Assembly (NCBI GenBank): GCA_900320865.1
Contig: ONTT01000004.1
Location: 43,593 to 107,592 of the forward strand
Source of the DNA: an uncultured Bacteroidales bacterium
GTDB lineage: Bacteria > Bacteroidota > Bacteroidia > Bacteroidales > Paludibacteraceae
Direction: 5' to 3'
Length of the DNA stretch: 64,000 nt
Shown: one piece after another, positions 1-8,038 of the stretch
How the letters are laid out: the number at the start of each line of letters is the position of its first letter
How positions within the stretch are numbered: the stretch's first letter is position 1
Notes under the pieces: generated by a model
What the model was told of the DNA's origin: nothing
Database searches by the model: none
The model's input: the letters and a program-made list of their open reading frames with translations, nothing else
Position numbers and translations under genes: made by a program

Positions 1-1229
1 TCGATTTCATCATTTGCGACCATCATACGCCCGGAGACATCACTCCAAAGGCCGTAGCGGTACTGAATATGAAACGCGCCGACTGCCACTATCCATTTAA
101 GGAACTGAGTGGTTGCGGGGTGGGATTTAAATTGGCGCAAGCTTATGCACAGCGGCGAGGAATAGATATGCAAGAGGTATATCGTCTGCTCCCGCTATTA
201 GCTATGTCTATTGCCAGCGATATCGTTCCGGTAACTGGAGAGAACCGCATTCTGGCATTTTATGGTCTCCGCGCCCTTAATGCGCAACCTTCAGTAGGGC
301 TGCAAGCTATCATGCAAGTAGCTGGCATTGCGGATAAAACCATCACGATGAGTGACCTCGTCTATAAGTTCGGTCCCAGAATCAATGCGGCCGGACGAAT
401 TAAAAGCGGGGCAGAAGCCGTGCGATTACTTATCACAGACGATGCCGAAGCTGCATTACGATTCGCCAAAGATATCGACTCCTATAACCAGGACCGTCGC
501 GATTACGATAGTAAGACAACAGATGAAGCGTTAGAACAATTGCAACAAGACCCGATGAACTCGAGCAAACACACAACTGTCGTGTTCTCGCCCGAATGGC
601 ATAAAGGAGTAGTGGGTATAGCTGCAAGCCGTCTTACAGAAACTTACTATCGTCCGACTATCGTGCTTACCGCAGGAGAAGATGATATCATCAGTGGCAG
701 TGCGCGGTCAGTAAGCGATTTTGATATCTATACCGCCATTGACTCATGTCGTGACCTGCTCACCAACTTCGGAGGACATAAGTTTGCTGCCGGCTTGAGC
801 ATGCATAAAGCCGATTTGCCGGAGTTTAAGCGTAGATTCGAAGAATACGTTGCAGCTCATATAACACCGGAACAACAAGTGCCCACTTTAGATATCGAGG
901 CGGAAGTAGAACTGAGTGATATGAATTGGAAGATGTATAAGATCCTTCAATGCTTGGAACCCTTTGGTCCGGGCAATGAACGCCCATTATTCCTTTGCCG
1001 CAACCTCATTAACAACCGAAACACGCGCGCGGTAAGCGAAGGAAGACATCTTCATCTTGACCTCACCGACCGTATCGTAGCAATGGATGGTATCGCCTTT
1101 GGACAAGGAGAGAAAGCCGAACATCTGCAAAACGGCAAGAGTATCGATATATGTTTCTATCTGGAGGAAAATAGCTATCGCGGACGTACAACCCTCCAGA
1201 TGAATGCGCAAGATATTAAATTGAACTAA
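1..1229 (+). CDS. recJ: Single-stranded-DNA exonuclease RecJ, 3' part (5' end outside window)
   Basis: RecJ degrades single-stranded DNA 5'->3' in recombination and mismatch repair. The reading frame is open from base 3, and the DHH metal-binding motif (DHHTPGD) is encoded at 18-38. The ATG at 69 is therefore internal and the gene is cut by the window edge. Further family motifs follow in order: the GPRINAAGR segment of the DHH domain, SGSARS, and GGHKFAAG in the DHHA1 domain, then the C-terminal OB-fold region. The stop is at 1227-1229, four bases before tdk, so the two genes probably share a transcript. The family assignment is secure; only the N-terminal part cannot be judged. Confidence 0.95.
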   Translation, partial: DFIICDHHTPGDITPKAVAVLNMKRADCHYPFKELSGCGVGFKLAQAYAQRRGIDMQEVYRLLPLLAMSIASDIVPVTGENRILAFYGLRALNAQPSVGLQAIMQVAGIADKTITMSDLVYKFGPRINAAGRIKSGAEAVRLLITDDAEAALRFAKDIDSYNQDRRDYDSKTTDEALEQLQQDPMNSSKHTTVVFSPEWHKGVVGIAASRLTETYYRPTIVLTAGEDDIISGSARSVSDFDIYTAIDSCRDLLTNFGGHKFAAGLSMHKADLPEFKRRFEEYVAAHITPEQQVPTLDIEAEVELSDMNWKMYKILQCLEPFGPGNERPLFLCRNLINNRNTRAVSEGRHLHLDLTDRIVAMDGIAFGQGEKAEHLQNGKSIDICFYLEENSYRGRTTLQMNAQDIKLN

Positions 1230-1233
1230 ATAT

Positions 1234-1827
1234 ATGTATTCTGAACGAGACAGCAAAGGCCCGAGTTTACGAAAGGGATCCATTGAAGTAGTATGCGGAT
1301 CTATGTTCAGCGGAAAAACCGAAGAACTCATCCGTCGTATGAAACGTGCGAAGTTTGCTAAACTGCGCGTAGAAATCTATAAACCCGCTATTGATGTGCG
1401 TTATAGCGAAGAAGATGTAGTGAGCCATGACCGCAACGTAATTCAATCTACACCCGTTGATAGTAGCCAGAATATCCTCCTGATGGTGGATGATATTGAT
1501 GTGGTGGGAATTGATGAAGCGCAGTTCTTTGATATGGGTATTGTGGAAGTATGTAAGCAACTGGCCGATCGCGGTATACGCGTAATTTGTGCAGGACTGG
1601 ACATGGACTTCAGAGGAGTTCCGTTTGGTCCGATGCCCGCATTAATGGCTATTGCCGATGATGTATATAAAACCCATGCTATTTGCGTAAATTGCGGAGA
1701 TCTGGCTTATGTCAGCCATCGTCTCGTGGCCTCCGAAAAACGCGTCTTACTCGGCGAAACAGATAGTTACGAACCCCTCTGCCGCAATTGTTATAACAAA
1801 GCTTTGGCAGCCGAGGCAAACAACTAA
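1234..1827 (+). CDS. tdk: Thymidine kinase (type II)
   Basis: This 197-residue cytosolic enzyme phosphorylates thymidine with ATP in the pyrimidine salvage pathway. It shows the P-loop [11 protein letters not shown] near residues 27-37, the DEAQF Walker B motif near residue 93, and a C-terminal zinc-binding pair (CVNC and CRNC). Length and motif order are those of the bacterial/viral type II family. It starts four bases after recJ stops, and priA follows directly, so a recJ-tdk-priA transcription unit is likely. No separate promoter is visible. Confidence 0.95.
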   Translation: MYSERDSKGPSLRKGSIEVVCGSMFSGKTEELIRRMKRAKFAKLRVEIYKPAIDVRYSEEDVVSHDRNVIQSTPVDSSQNILLMVDDIDVVGIDEAQFFDMGIVEVCKQLADRGIRVICAGLDMDFRGVPFGPMPALMAIADDVYKTHAICVNCGDLAYVSHRLVASEKRVLLGETDSYEPLCRNCYNKALAAEANN

Positions 1828-1847
1828 TTACCAATTATAAGCCTTCC

Positions 1848-3869
1848 ATTATCAACTACGTTGATATCATATTACCTTTAGCTATCCGAGATTGCTATAC
1901 GTACAGCATCCCGGATAGTTTGTCTATTCCCCAACCCGGGACACGCGTTATCGTGCCCCTGATGAAGAAAGAAGTGCGCGGTGTGGTACTACGCACACAT
2001 ACAGAACCTGTTGAGGAGGCATTTGCTTCCAAAATACGGCCTATATCAGCCATCATAGATGCACCTAAAATCTCCCGAGAGCAGTTAGCACTATGGCAAT
2101 GGATCAGTGAGTATTACATGTGTACTATTGGCGAAGTCATGTCTGCTGCTCTCCCCGGTAGTTTAGATAAACGTCTGGTAGATCCTCCGAAACGGCGAAC
2201 AAGAAAGATTGCTCCTTACACAGGTCCGATTGAACCTATGCATGCTTTATCTCCTGCCCAGCAAACTGCACTCGATGAAATCGAGGATTTGTGGCAGGCA
2301 GATAAAGATATAGTGCTCCTGCATGGTGTCACATCGAGCGGGAAAACAGATATTTACATCCACCTCATTCAAGAGCAACTGAATACAGGAAAGAATGTAA
2401 TGTATCTCGTTCCGGAAATCGCTCTTACTACTCAATTAACCAGCCGACTCCAATGCATCTTTGGTGACCAACTCATCGTATATCACAGTCGGCTCACTGA
2501 TGCAGAACGAGAAGAGCGATATAAACAAATCACCAATCAACATTCAATAATCAGCAATAATTACGTAGTTATCGGAGCCCGAAGTGCCGTGTTACTACCT
2601 CTGCAGAACATTGGACTCATCATTGTCGATGAAGAGCATGATCCAAGCTATAAGCAAGTAGAACCAGCCCCCAGATATCATGCCCGCTCCACGGCGATCG
2701 TACTGGCTAGGATGCAGAAAGCCAAAGTACTTTTAGGTTCTGCAACTCCTTCCATTGAATCCTATTATTTAGCTCAAAAAGGAACATATGGTTTAGTGAC
2801 CCTCTCTGAACGCTTTGGCGGAGTGGAACTGCCGGATATCACCCTCATTGATCTCAAGCAGCAATATGAGCGCAAAGAGATGTACGATCATTTCTCCGAT
2901 CCTCTGGTAGAACGGATTCAAGAAACCTTGGAGGAACATAAACAGGTGATCCTTTTCCAGAATCGCCGCGGTTATGCTCCTCAAGTGCAATGCGTACAAT
3001 GTGGTCAAACTCCACGTTGCGTGCAATGCGATGTTACCACTACTTACCATAAGCGAGCTAACGAGCTACGTTGCCATTATTGCGGCTATCATACGCCATT
3101 GCCACCCGTTTGTCCCAATTGCGGAGGGGAATTGAAAACCATCGGTTTTGGTACGGAACGCATCGAAGATGAGATACAAACGCTCTTCCCGGATGCCCGT
3201 GTACTGCGTATGGACCTGGATACGACGCGCAATAAAACGGCATACCAAGATATCATCAATGCCTTTGCACGCCATGAATGCGATATATTGGTAGGAACAC
3301 AAATGGTAACCAAGGGACTTCATTTTGATGACGTGCGTCTTGTGGCTGTTTTGAATGCCGACCCCCTATTTAACCAACCGGATTTCCGAGCATACGAACG
3401 CGCATATCAGATGCTGGAACAAGTTGCCGGTAGAGCCGGACGAAAAGGAACAAAAGGAGAAGTATGGATTCAGACATTCTCTCCGGAAAACAGCGTGCTC
3501 CATTTTGTTCGAGCCCATGACTACAAAGCATTATATGATCAACAAATAGCCGAACGCAATCTATTCGCATATCCTCCATTTCACCGGCTCATTCGACTGC
3601 AACTACGCGACCATAACGGAGTGCGCGTACAGCACGCCGCTATCCAACTGCAAACGTATCTCACCCAGGTATTCGGAAAACGTATTTCTGCGGTTATAAC
3701 TCCCCCTGTGGATCATATCCAGGCCTATACCATACGCGAACTGACCGTTCGCATTGAACAAGGAGCAAATATCGCGGAAGCCAAACGAAGAATCAAAGAA
3801 GCAATAACTCACATTCTTTCTATACCATCTAATAAAAACGTAAAAATTATTACCGATGTCGATTGCTGA
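1848..3869 (+). CDS. priA: Primosomal protein N' (replication restart helicase PriA)
   Basis: PriA reloads the replisome at stalled forks. Visible features are Walker A GVTSSGKTD, Walker B DEEH (IIVDEEHDPSYKQ), and the zinc module with CVQC, CVQC, CHYC and CPNC, followed by helicase motifs such as GTQMVTKGLHF and QVAGRAGR. The first usual start codon is TTG at 1920. However, codons 1854-1919 encode NYVDIILPL and CYTYSIPDS, which resemble the conserved N-terminus of the 3'-DNA-binding domain. The frame is open back to 1797 with no ATG, GTG or TTG, so the real start may be a rare ATT (1848) or ATC. I place it at 1848 with low certainty. The 3' end overlaps the next gene by 14 nt. Confidence 0.9.
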   Translation: MINYVDIILPLAIRDCYTYSIPDSLSIPQPGTRVIVPLMKKEVRGVVLRTHTEPVEEAFASKIRPISAIIDAPKISREQLALWQWISEYYMCTIGEVMSAALPGSLDKRLVDPPKRRTRKIAPYTGPIEPMHALSPAQQTALDEIEDLWQADKDIVLLHGVTSSGKTDIYIHLIQEQLNTGKNVMYLVPEIALTTQLTSRLQCIFGDQLIVYHSRLTDAEREERYKQITNQHSIISNNYVVIGARSAVLLPLQNIGLIIVDEEHDPSYKQVEPAPRYHARSTAIVLARMQKAKVLLGSATPSIESYYLAQKGTYGLVTLSERFGGVELPDITLIDLKQQYERKEMYDHFSDPLVERIQETLEEHKQVILFQNRRGYAPQVQCVQCGQTPRCVQCDVTTTYHKRANELRCHYCGYHTPLPPVCPNCGGELKTIGFGTERIEDEIQTLFPDARVLRMDLDTTRNKTAYQDIINAFARHECDILVGTQMVTKGLHFDDVRLVAVLNADPLFNQPDFRAYERAYQMLEQVAGRAGRKGTKGEVWIQTFSPENSVLHFVRAHDYKALYDQQIAERNLFAYPPFHRLIRLQLRDHNGVRVQHAAIQLQTYLTQVFGKRISAVITPPVDHIQAYTIRELTVRIEQGANIAEAKRRIKEAITHILSIPSNKNVKIITDVDC

Positions 3870-4806
3870 AGATAAACGCCGAATCGCGTACATTAATGAA
3901 ATGATTGAGAGCGGACATGCTGCTCAGTTAGTCGCAGAAGGCGAGAAATACCATGCCGACCAGTTATCTTCCATTGCACAAACAATATGTGCAAACCCCA
4001 ATGTACGCGTTGTGCTCATTAGCGGCCCTTCGTCCAGCGGAAAAACAAGTACAAGTCACCGACTTTGCTTGGAACTGCTCGCGCAAGGAAAGCAACCCGT
4101 AGCACTTTCACTAGATAACTGGTATGTGGATGGTAGCCTCACTCCGCTCGATGAAAACGGCAAGAAAGACTACGAGTCTGTCTACGCAATCGATTTAAAT
4201 CAATTGGAGATAGACCTCAAAGCTCTTATTGCCGGCAAAGAGATAGCACTTCCCACATTCAATTTTGCAGAAGAAAAACGCGAATACCAGGGAGAAACGC
4301 TTTCTATAGAAGAGGATGCCATTCTCGTTATAGAAGGTATTCATGCCCTGAACCCTATATTAACCGAGCATATTGATCATAACTGCAAATTTAAGATATA
4401 TGCCGCACCAATGAGTCCTGTTTCATTAGATGGCCAAACGTGGATACCCACATGGGTTCATCGTCTTTTGCGTCGCATGAGTCGCGACCTACGCACACGT
4501 GGTAAATCCCCGCAACAAACGATTGCTTCTTGGTCTGCTGTTCGAGAAGGAGAAATAAAATGGATTGAACCTTTCCGCGAAGAAGCAGACGCTCTCTTCG
4601 ACACATCCATGACTTATGAACTGCCTGCAATCCGATATACCGTAGAAACGGCACTACAAACGGTTCCCGCCTCTTCGGAAGAATATCAAGTAGCTTATCA
4701 ATTATTGTATTATCTCAGTTTCTTTGAGGGACTTTCCGCTTCGTTTATTCCGCGCACCTCTATTCTACGTGAATTTATCGGCGGTAGCCAATTCAATGTA
4801 GGTTAA
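3856..4806 (+). CDS. Nucleoside (uridine-type) kinase, short form
   Basis: This 316-residue P-loop kinase belongs to the phosphoribulokinase/uridine kinase family. Walker A is GPSSSGKTS at residues 57-65, followed by the LSLDNWYVD segment and the FNFAEEKRE and VIEGIHALNP motifs typical of uridine kinases, so it probably phosphorylates a nucleoside in pyrimidine salvage. Many Bacteroidota relatives known to me are about 550 residues with an N-terminal TGS/threonyl-tRNA-synthetase-like part. That part is absent here and the upstream DNA is priA. The ATG overlaps the end of priA by 14 nt, suggesting translational coupling. The substrate is inferred from the family. Confidence 0.85.
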   Translation: MSIAEDKRRIAYINEMIESGHAAQLVAEGEKYHADQLSSIAQTICANPNVRVVLISGPSSSGKTSTSHRLCLELLAQGKQPVALSLDNWYVDGSLTPLDENGKKDYESVYAIDLNQLEIDLKALIAGKEIALPTFNFAEEKREYQGETLSIEEDAILVIEGIHALNPILTEHIDHNCKFKIYAAPMSPVSLDGQTWIPTWVHRLLRRMSRDLRTRGKSPQQTIASWSAVREGEIKWIEPFREEADALFDTSMTYELPAIRYTVETALQTVPASSEEYQVAYQLLYYLSFFEGLSASFIPRTSILREFIGGSQFNVG

Positions 4807-4856
4807 GTGATAAAAGATAATTTTTCGGGCGTTTTGTGGCAAAAATAATAGTTATA

Positions 4857-4888
4857 TTTGCATAAATGCAAAAAAAACACTAATTTTG
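4857..4888 (+). promoter_or_regulatory. Bacteroidota-type promoter for comF
   Basis: TTTG (-33 box) at 4857-4860 and TAATTTTG (-7 box) at 4881-4888 are separated by 20 bp. Transcription would start near 4892-4893, only about 5 nt before the comF ATG at 4898, giving an almost leaderless mRNA. The TTG at 4886 lies inside the -7 box and cannot be the start codon. Confidence 0.75.
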
Positions 4889-4897
4889 CAGCCGATT

Positions 4898-5605
4898 ATG
4901 TTGAGAAGCCTCTTTTTCCCACGATGTTGTCCTATGTGCGGAGACTACGTAGGCGAGAAGACACCAGCAGGGCTACTATGCCCCAAATGCTTATCAGAAC
5001 TACCTCGTACGGAGCAGGCTCAGAAACGACATAATAGTACTGAAATGGCTCTCTCCGGCATGAAGAGAGATATCGCTAGAGCATTGAAAATAATGCACAT
5101 GAAACAAGCTGCTGCCTTTTTGTTCTACGAGAAAGATCATCCGATCCGGCAAGTGATTCATGCCATGAAATATGCAGATCAACCATGGATTGGATACCAA
5201 CTTGGGAAACAGGCGGCCATTGAAATGCAATATGCGGATTTTTTCGATGAAATCGACCTGATTATTCCAATTCCTCTGCATCCGAAACGGCTACGGAGTA
5301 GAGGATACAATCAATCAGAGTACATTGCGCGAGGGATTAGTGATGTCACAGGCATTCCTATCGATACTACCCATGTTACGCGCAAACGCAATACGCCCAA
5401 ACAGGCTTTACAAGCCGGACAAGATCGGAAAAGCAACGTGGCAGACGCTTTTTCTGTGAATCATCCGGAGCAATTGTATCATTCGCGAATCTTAGTGGTG
5501 GACGATTTGTTAACAACCGGAGAAACGATGCGCGCCTGCTTACAAGCAATGAAAATATGTAGAGGAGCCGAGTTTAGCGTTCTGGCGCTATGCAAGGCAC
5601 AATAA
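4898..5605 (+). CDS. comF: ComF-family phosphoribosyltransferase-like protein
   Basis: This 235-residue ComF/GntX-family protein is linked to DNA uptake or salvage in other bacteria; its biochemical reaction is not firmly known. An N-terminal zinc-ribbon-like module (CCPMCG, then CPKC about 18 residues later) is followed by a type I phosphoribosyltransferase fold with the PRPP loop ILVVDDLLTTGETM near the C-terminus. The start is taken as the ATG at 4898, since an upstream in-frame TTG lies within the promoter. nadB begins 7 nt after the stop, so the two are probably co-transcribed. Confidence 0.88.
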   Translation: MLRSLFFPRCCPMCGDYVGEKTPAGLLCPKCLSELPRTEQAQKRHNSTEMALSGMKRDIARALKIMHMKQAAAFLFYEKDHPIRQVIHAMKYADQPWIGYQLGKQAAIEMQYADFFDEIDLIIPIPLHPKRLRSRGYNQSEYIARGISDVTGIPIDTTHVTRKRNTPKQALQAGQDRKSNVADAFSVNHPEQLYHSRILVVDDLLTTGETMRACLQAMKICRGAEFSVLALCKAQ

Positions 5606-5612
5606 CAATGAT

Positions 5613-7214
5613 ATGACTCGAAAGTACGATTTTTTAATTATCGGCGGAGGAGTAGCCGGTATGAGTTTTGCGCTCAAAGTAGCGCGCACACAAAAGTACA
5701 AGATTGCATTATGCTGCAAGACGACCTTGGAGGAAGCAAATACGGCTAAAGCCCAAGGAGGTATCGCTTCGGTCACCAACCTGCTCGTAGATGATTTTGA
5801 GAAGCATATTCATGATACAATGGTTGCCGGAGATTGGTTAAGTGACCCTGCAGCAGTAGAACAAGTCGTTCGCAATGCACCAAAAGGTATCGAAGAACTG
5901 GTTAACTGGGGGGTTAACTTCGATAAAAAAGAAGACGGCCTCTTCGACCTGCATCGTGAAGGTGGTCATTCGGAGTTCCGCATCCTGCATCACGCCGATG
6001 ACACCGGCGCAGAGATACAGCGCGGACTGATGGCGGCGGTGCGCAGCAATCCATATATCGAGGTGCTGGAGAACCATTTTGCCGTGGAGATTATCACGCA
6101 GCACCACTTGGGTGTCCGCGTCACACACCGCACGCCGGATATCGAGTGCTACGGCGCGTATATCCTCAATCCCGAGACACAGAAGATAGACACGTATCTA
6201 AGTCGTATCACGCTGATGGCTACCGGAGGTACCGGTGCGGTGTATGCCACGACGACGAACCCCGAGATAGCTACCGGTGACGGCATTGCGATGGTGCACC
6301 GCGCGAAGGGTGTCATCAAGGATATGGAGTTCGTGCAGTTCCATCCGACGAGCCTGTTCAATCCCCGCGAGACGCATCCGGCGTATCTTATCACAGAAGC
6401 CATGCGCGGCTACGGAGGTATATTGCGACTGCCGAACGGAGAAGAGTTCATGCAGAAATACGACCCGCGTCTGAGTCTTGCGCCTCGTGACATCGTAGCG
6501 CGTGCGATAGATAACGAGATGAAGATTCATGCTATCGACCATGTATGTTTGGATGTGACGCATAAGGATGCCGAGGAGACCAAACATCATTTCCCGAATA
6601 TCTACGCGAAATGTATGTCAATAGGCATTGACATCACCAAGCAATATATTCCGGTCGCACCATGTGCACATTACATGTGTGGTGGTATAAAAGTGGACTT
6701 GGATGGTCAATCTACTATCCATCGTTTATATGCGGTTGGCGAATGTTCATGTACAGGTCTTCACGGAGGAAATCGACTCGCATCCAATTCTCTCATTGAA
6801 GCCGTTGTATATGCCGATGCAGCTGCAAAACACAGCCTCAGCGTCATAGACAAGTACGATTTCAACGAGAAAATTCCTGCCTGGAATGATGAAGGCACGT
6901 TAAGCAATGAAGAGCGCGTGCTTATTGCGCAAGATGTAAAAGAAGTAGGACAAATAATGTCCACCTACGTAGGAATTGTTCGTTCTGACCTACGTCTACG
7001 ACGCGCCTATGAGCGTCTTGACCTGCTCTATGAAGAGACAGAAGACCTCTTCAAACGCGTCAAAGCGACAAAAGAGATATGTGAGTTGCGTAATATGATT
7101 AATGTCGGGTATCTCATTACTCGCCAAGCGATGGAACGTAAAGAAAGTCGAGGACTACATTACTCCATCGATTATCCTAAATTGCAATCGGAACACCCAC
7201 AGGAAGTTTGGTAA
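5613..7214 (+). CDS. nadB: L-aspartate oxidase
   Basis: NadB is an FAD flavoprotein that oxidises L-aspartate to iminoaspartate, the first step of de novo NAD synthesis. The 533 residues show the N-terminal FAD site IIGGGVAGMSFA, AQGGIA, the substrate-loop segment HREGGHSEFRILHHADDTG, VQFHPT, and the C-terminal VGECSCTGLHGGNRLASNSL. The flavoprotein C-terminal helical domain is complete. No nadA or nadC lies nearby. By hand count the middle of the gene (about 6001-6540) is near 57% GC, while both flanks within the gene are mostly 42-52%, hinting at a recombined central segment. Confidence 0.96.
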   Translation: MTRKYDFLIIGGGVAGMSFALKVARTQKYKIALCCKTTLEEANTAKAQGGIASVTNLLVDDFEKHIHDTMVAGDWLSDPAAVEQVVRNAPKGIEELVNWGVNFDKKEDGLFDLHREGGHSEFRILHHADDTGAEIQRGLMAAVRSNPYIEVLENHFAVEIITQHHLGVRVTHRTPDIECYGAYILNPETQKIDTYLSRITLMATGGTGAVYATTTNPEIATGDGIAMVHRAKGVIKDMEFVQFHPTSLFNPRETHPAYLITEAMRGYGGILRLPNGEEFMQKYDPRLSLAPRDIVARAIDNEMKIHAIDHVCLDVTHKDAEETKHHFPNIYAKCMSIGIDITKQYIPVAPCAHYMCGGIKVDLDGQSTIHRLYAVGECSCTGLHGGNRLASNSLIEAVVYADAAAKHSLSVIDKYDFNEKIPAWNDEGTLSNEERVLIAQDVKEVGQIMSTYVGIVRSDLRLRRAYERLDLLYEETEDLFKRVKATKEICELRNMINVGYLITRQAMERKESRGLHYSIDYPKLQSEHPQEVW

Positions 7215-7219
7215 TAGCG

Positions 7220-8038
7220 ATGAAAGGTATTAGTTTATATAGCGTTGTACCCGTTCGTGCTGAATCACGAGAAAGCGCAGAGCAAAACACGCAAATGCTA
7301 TTCGGCGAGACCTGTACCATTCTAGAGCAAAAACCTCGATGGAATCGCATTAAACTCGATAATGATGGACAAGAGGGCTGGATAGACGCCAAGATGCTTG
7401 CTCCAATGACGGAAGAGGAATATACTTCATATAGCAAAGCCTACGTTTCTGCAGCTATGGTATCTTTTCCTATGGTATTCGCTGTTAGCGAAAATAACCA
7501 ACAAACGATACCCCTTACAGCCGGTACACGCCTAACGAACTATCAGGACGGTCGATTTGAAATCCTTGGTGTTCCGTTTCGTATAGACGCATCGATGGTG
7601 ATTACGCAACCCATCGAACTGAACGAACAAAATCTTTTACAAACAGTACGTTTCTTCCTGAATATCCCATATCTATGGGGCGGAAAAAACGCGATGGGAA
7701 TGGACTGTTCCGGTTTTACGCAAATCATCATGAGCCTTTTCGGCAAGCGTTTATTGCGCAATGCGAGTGAACAAGCCACCCAGGGAACAGAACGCGCTAA
7801 TATCACTCAAGTGAAAGCCGGGGACCTGGTCTTTTTCAACCATGAAGGATTGAACGATGGAGCCGCTAATCCCCCAAAAATAACGCACGTAGGAATCGCT
7901 ATTGACTCCACGCGCGTCATTCATTGTTCCGGCCGTGTTAAGGTAGAAAAACTCGATTCCACCGGTATTTATAATATAGAGCAAGGTGGCTATTCACACC
8001 ACCTTGCATCTATCATCGATTCAGAATCTCTTCTTTAA
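7220..8038 (+). CDS. SH3-domain NlpC/P60 peptidoglycan endopeptidase
   Basis: This 272-residue cysteine peptidase probably cleaves gamma-D-glutamyl-diamino acid bonds in peptidoglycan stem peptides. Bacterial SH3-like modules occupy roughly residues 1-125 (around EGWIDAKML). The NlpC/P60 domain follows, with the catalytic Cys in MDCSGF, His in THVGIA and the third polar residue in VIHCSG. The ATG at 7220 fits better than an upstream TTG at 7208 inside nadB. No clear signal peptide is seen, so export or use in murein recycling is uncertain. Its last 26 bases overlap the convergent OmpA-family gene, and a perfect hairpin lies within its final codons. Confidence 0.9.
   Translation: MKGISLYSVVPVRAESRESAEQNTQMLFGETCTILEQKPRWNRIKLDNDGQEGWIDAKMLAPMTEEEYTSYSKAYVSAAMVSFPMVFAVSENNQQTIPLTAGTRLTNYQDGRFEILGVPFRIDASMVITQPIELNEQNLLQTVRFFLNIPYLWGGKNAMGMDCSGFTQIIMSLFGKRLLRNASEQATQGTERANITQVKAGDLVFFNHEGLNDGAANPPKITHVGIAIDSTRVIHCSGRVKVEKLDSTGIYNIEQGGYSHHLASIIDSESLL
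7981..8007. terminator. Perfect 9-bp hairpin between convergent genes
   Basis: GCAAGGTGG (7981-7989) pairs exactly with CCACCTTGC (7999-8007) across a 9-nt loop. It lies inside the last codons of the NlpC/P60 gene and 5 nt beyond the stop of the opposing OmpA-family gene. It is well placed to end the minus-strand transcript, but no T run follows on either strand, so it may act as a 3'-end stabiliser instead. Confidence 0.5.

Noticed and set aside
1920-1922. TTG as the priA start
   Set aside because: It would remove conserved N-terminal residues of the 3'-DNA-binding domain encoded just upstream.
4886-4897. TTG start for comF; similarly 7208 (NlpC/P60), 21503 (fusion gene) and 58013 (DUF3316-like)
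   Set aside because: The codons at 4886 and 58013 lie inside -7 boxes, 21503 lies upstream of the promoter and 7208 lies inside nadB. A better ATG follows in each case.
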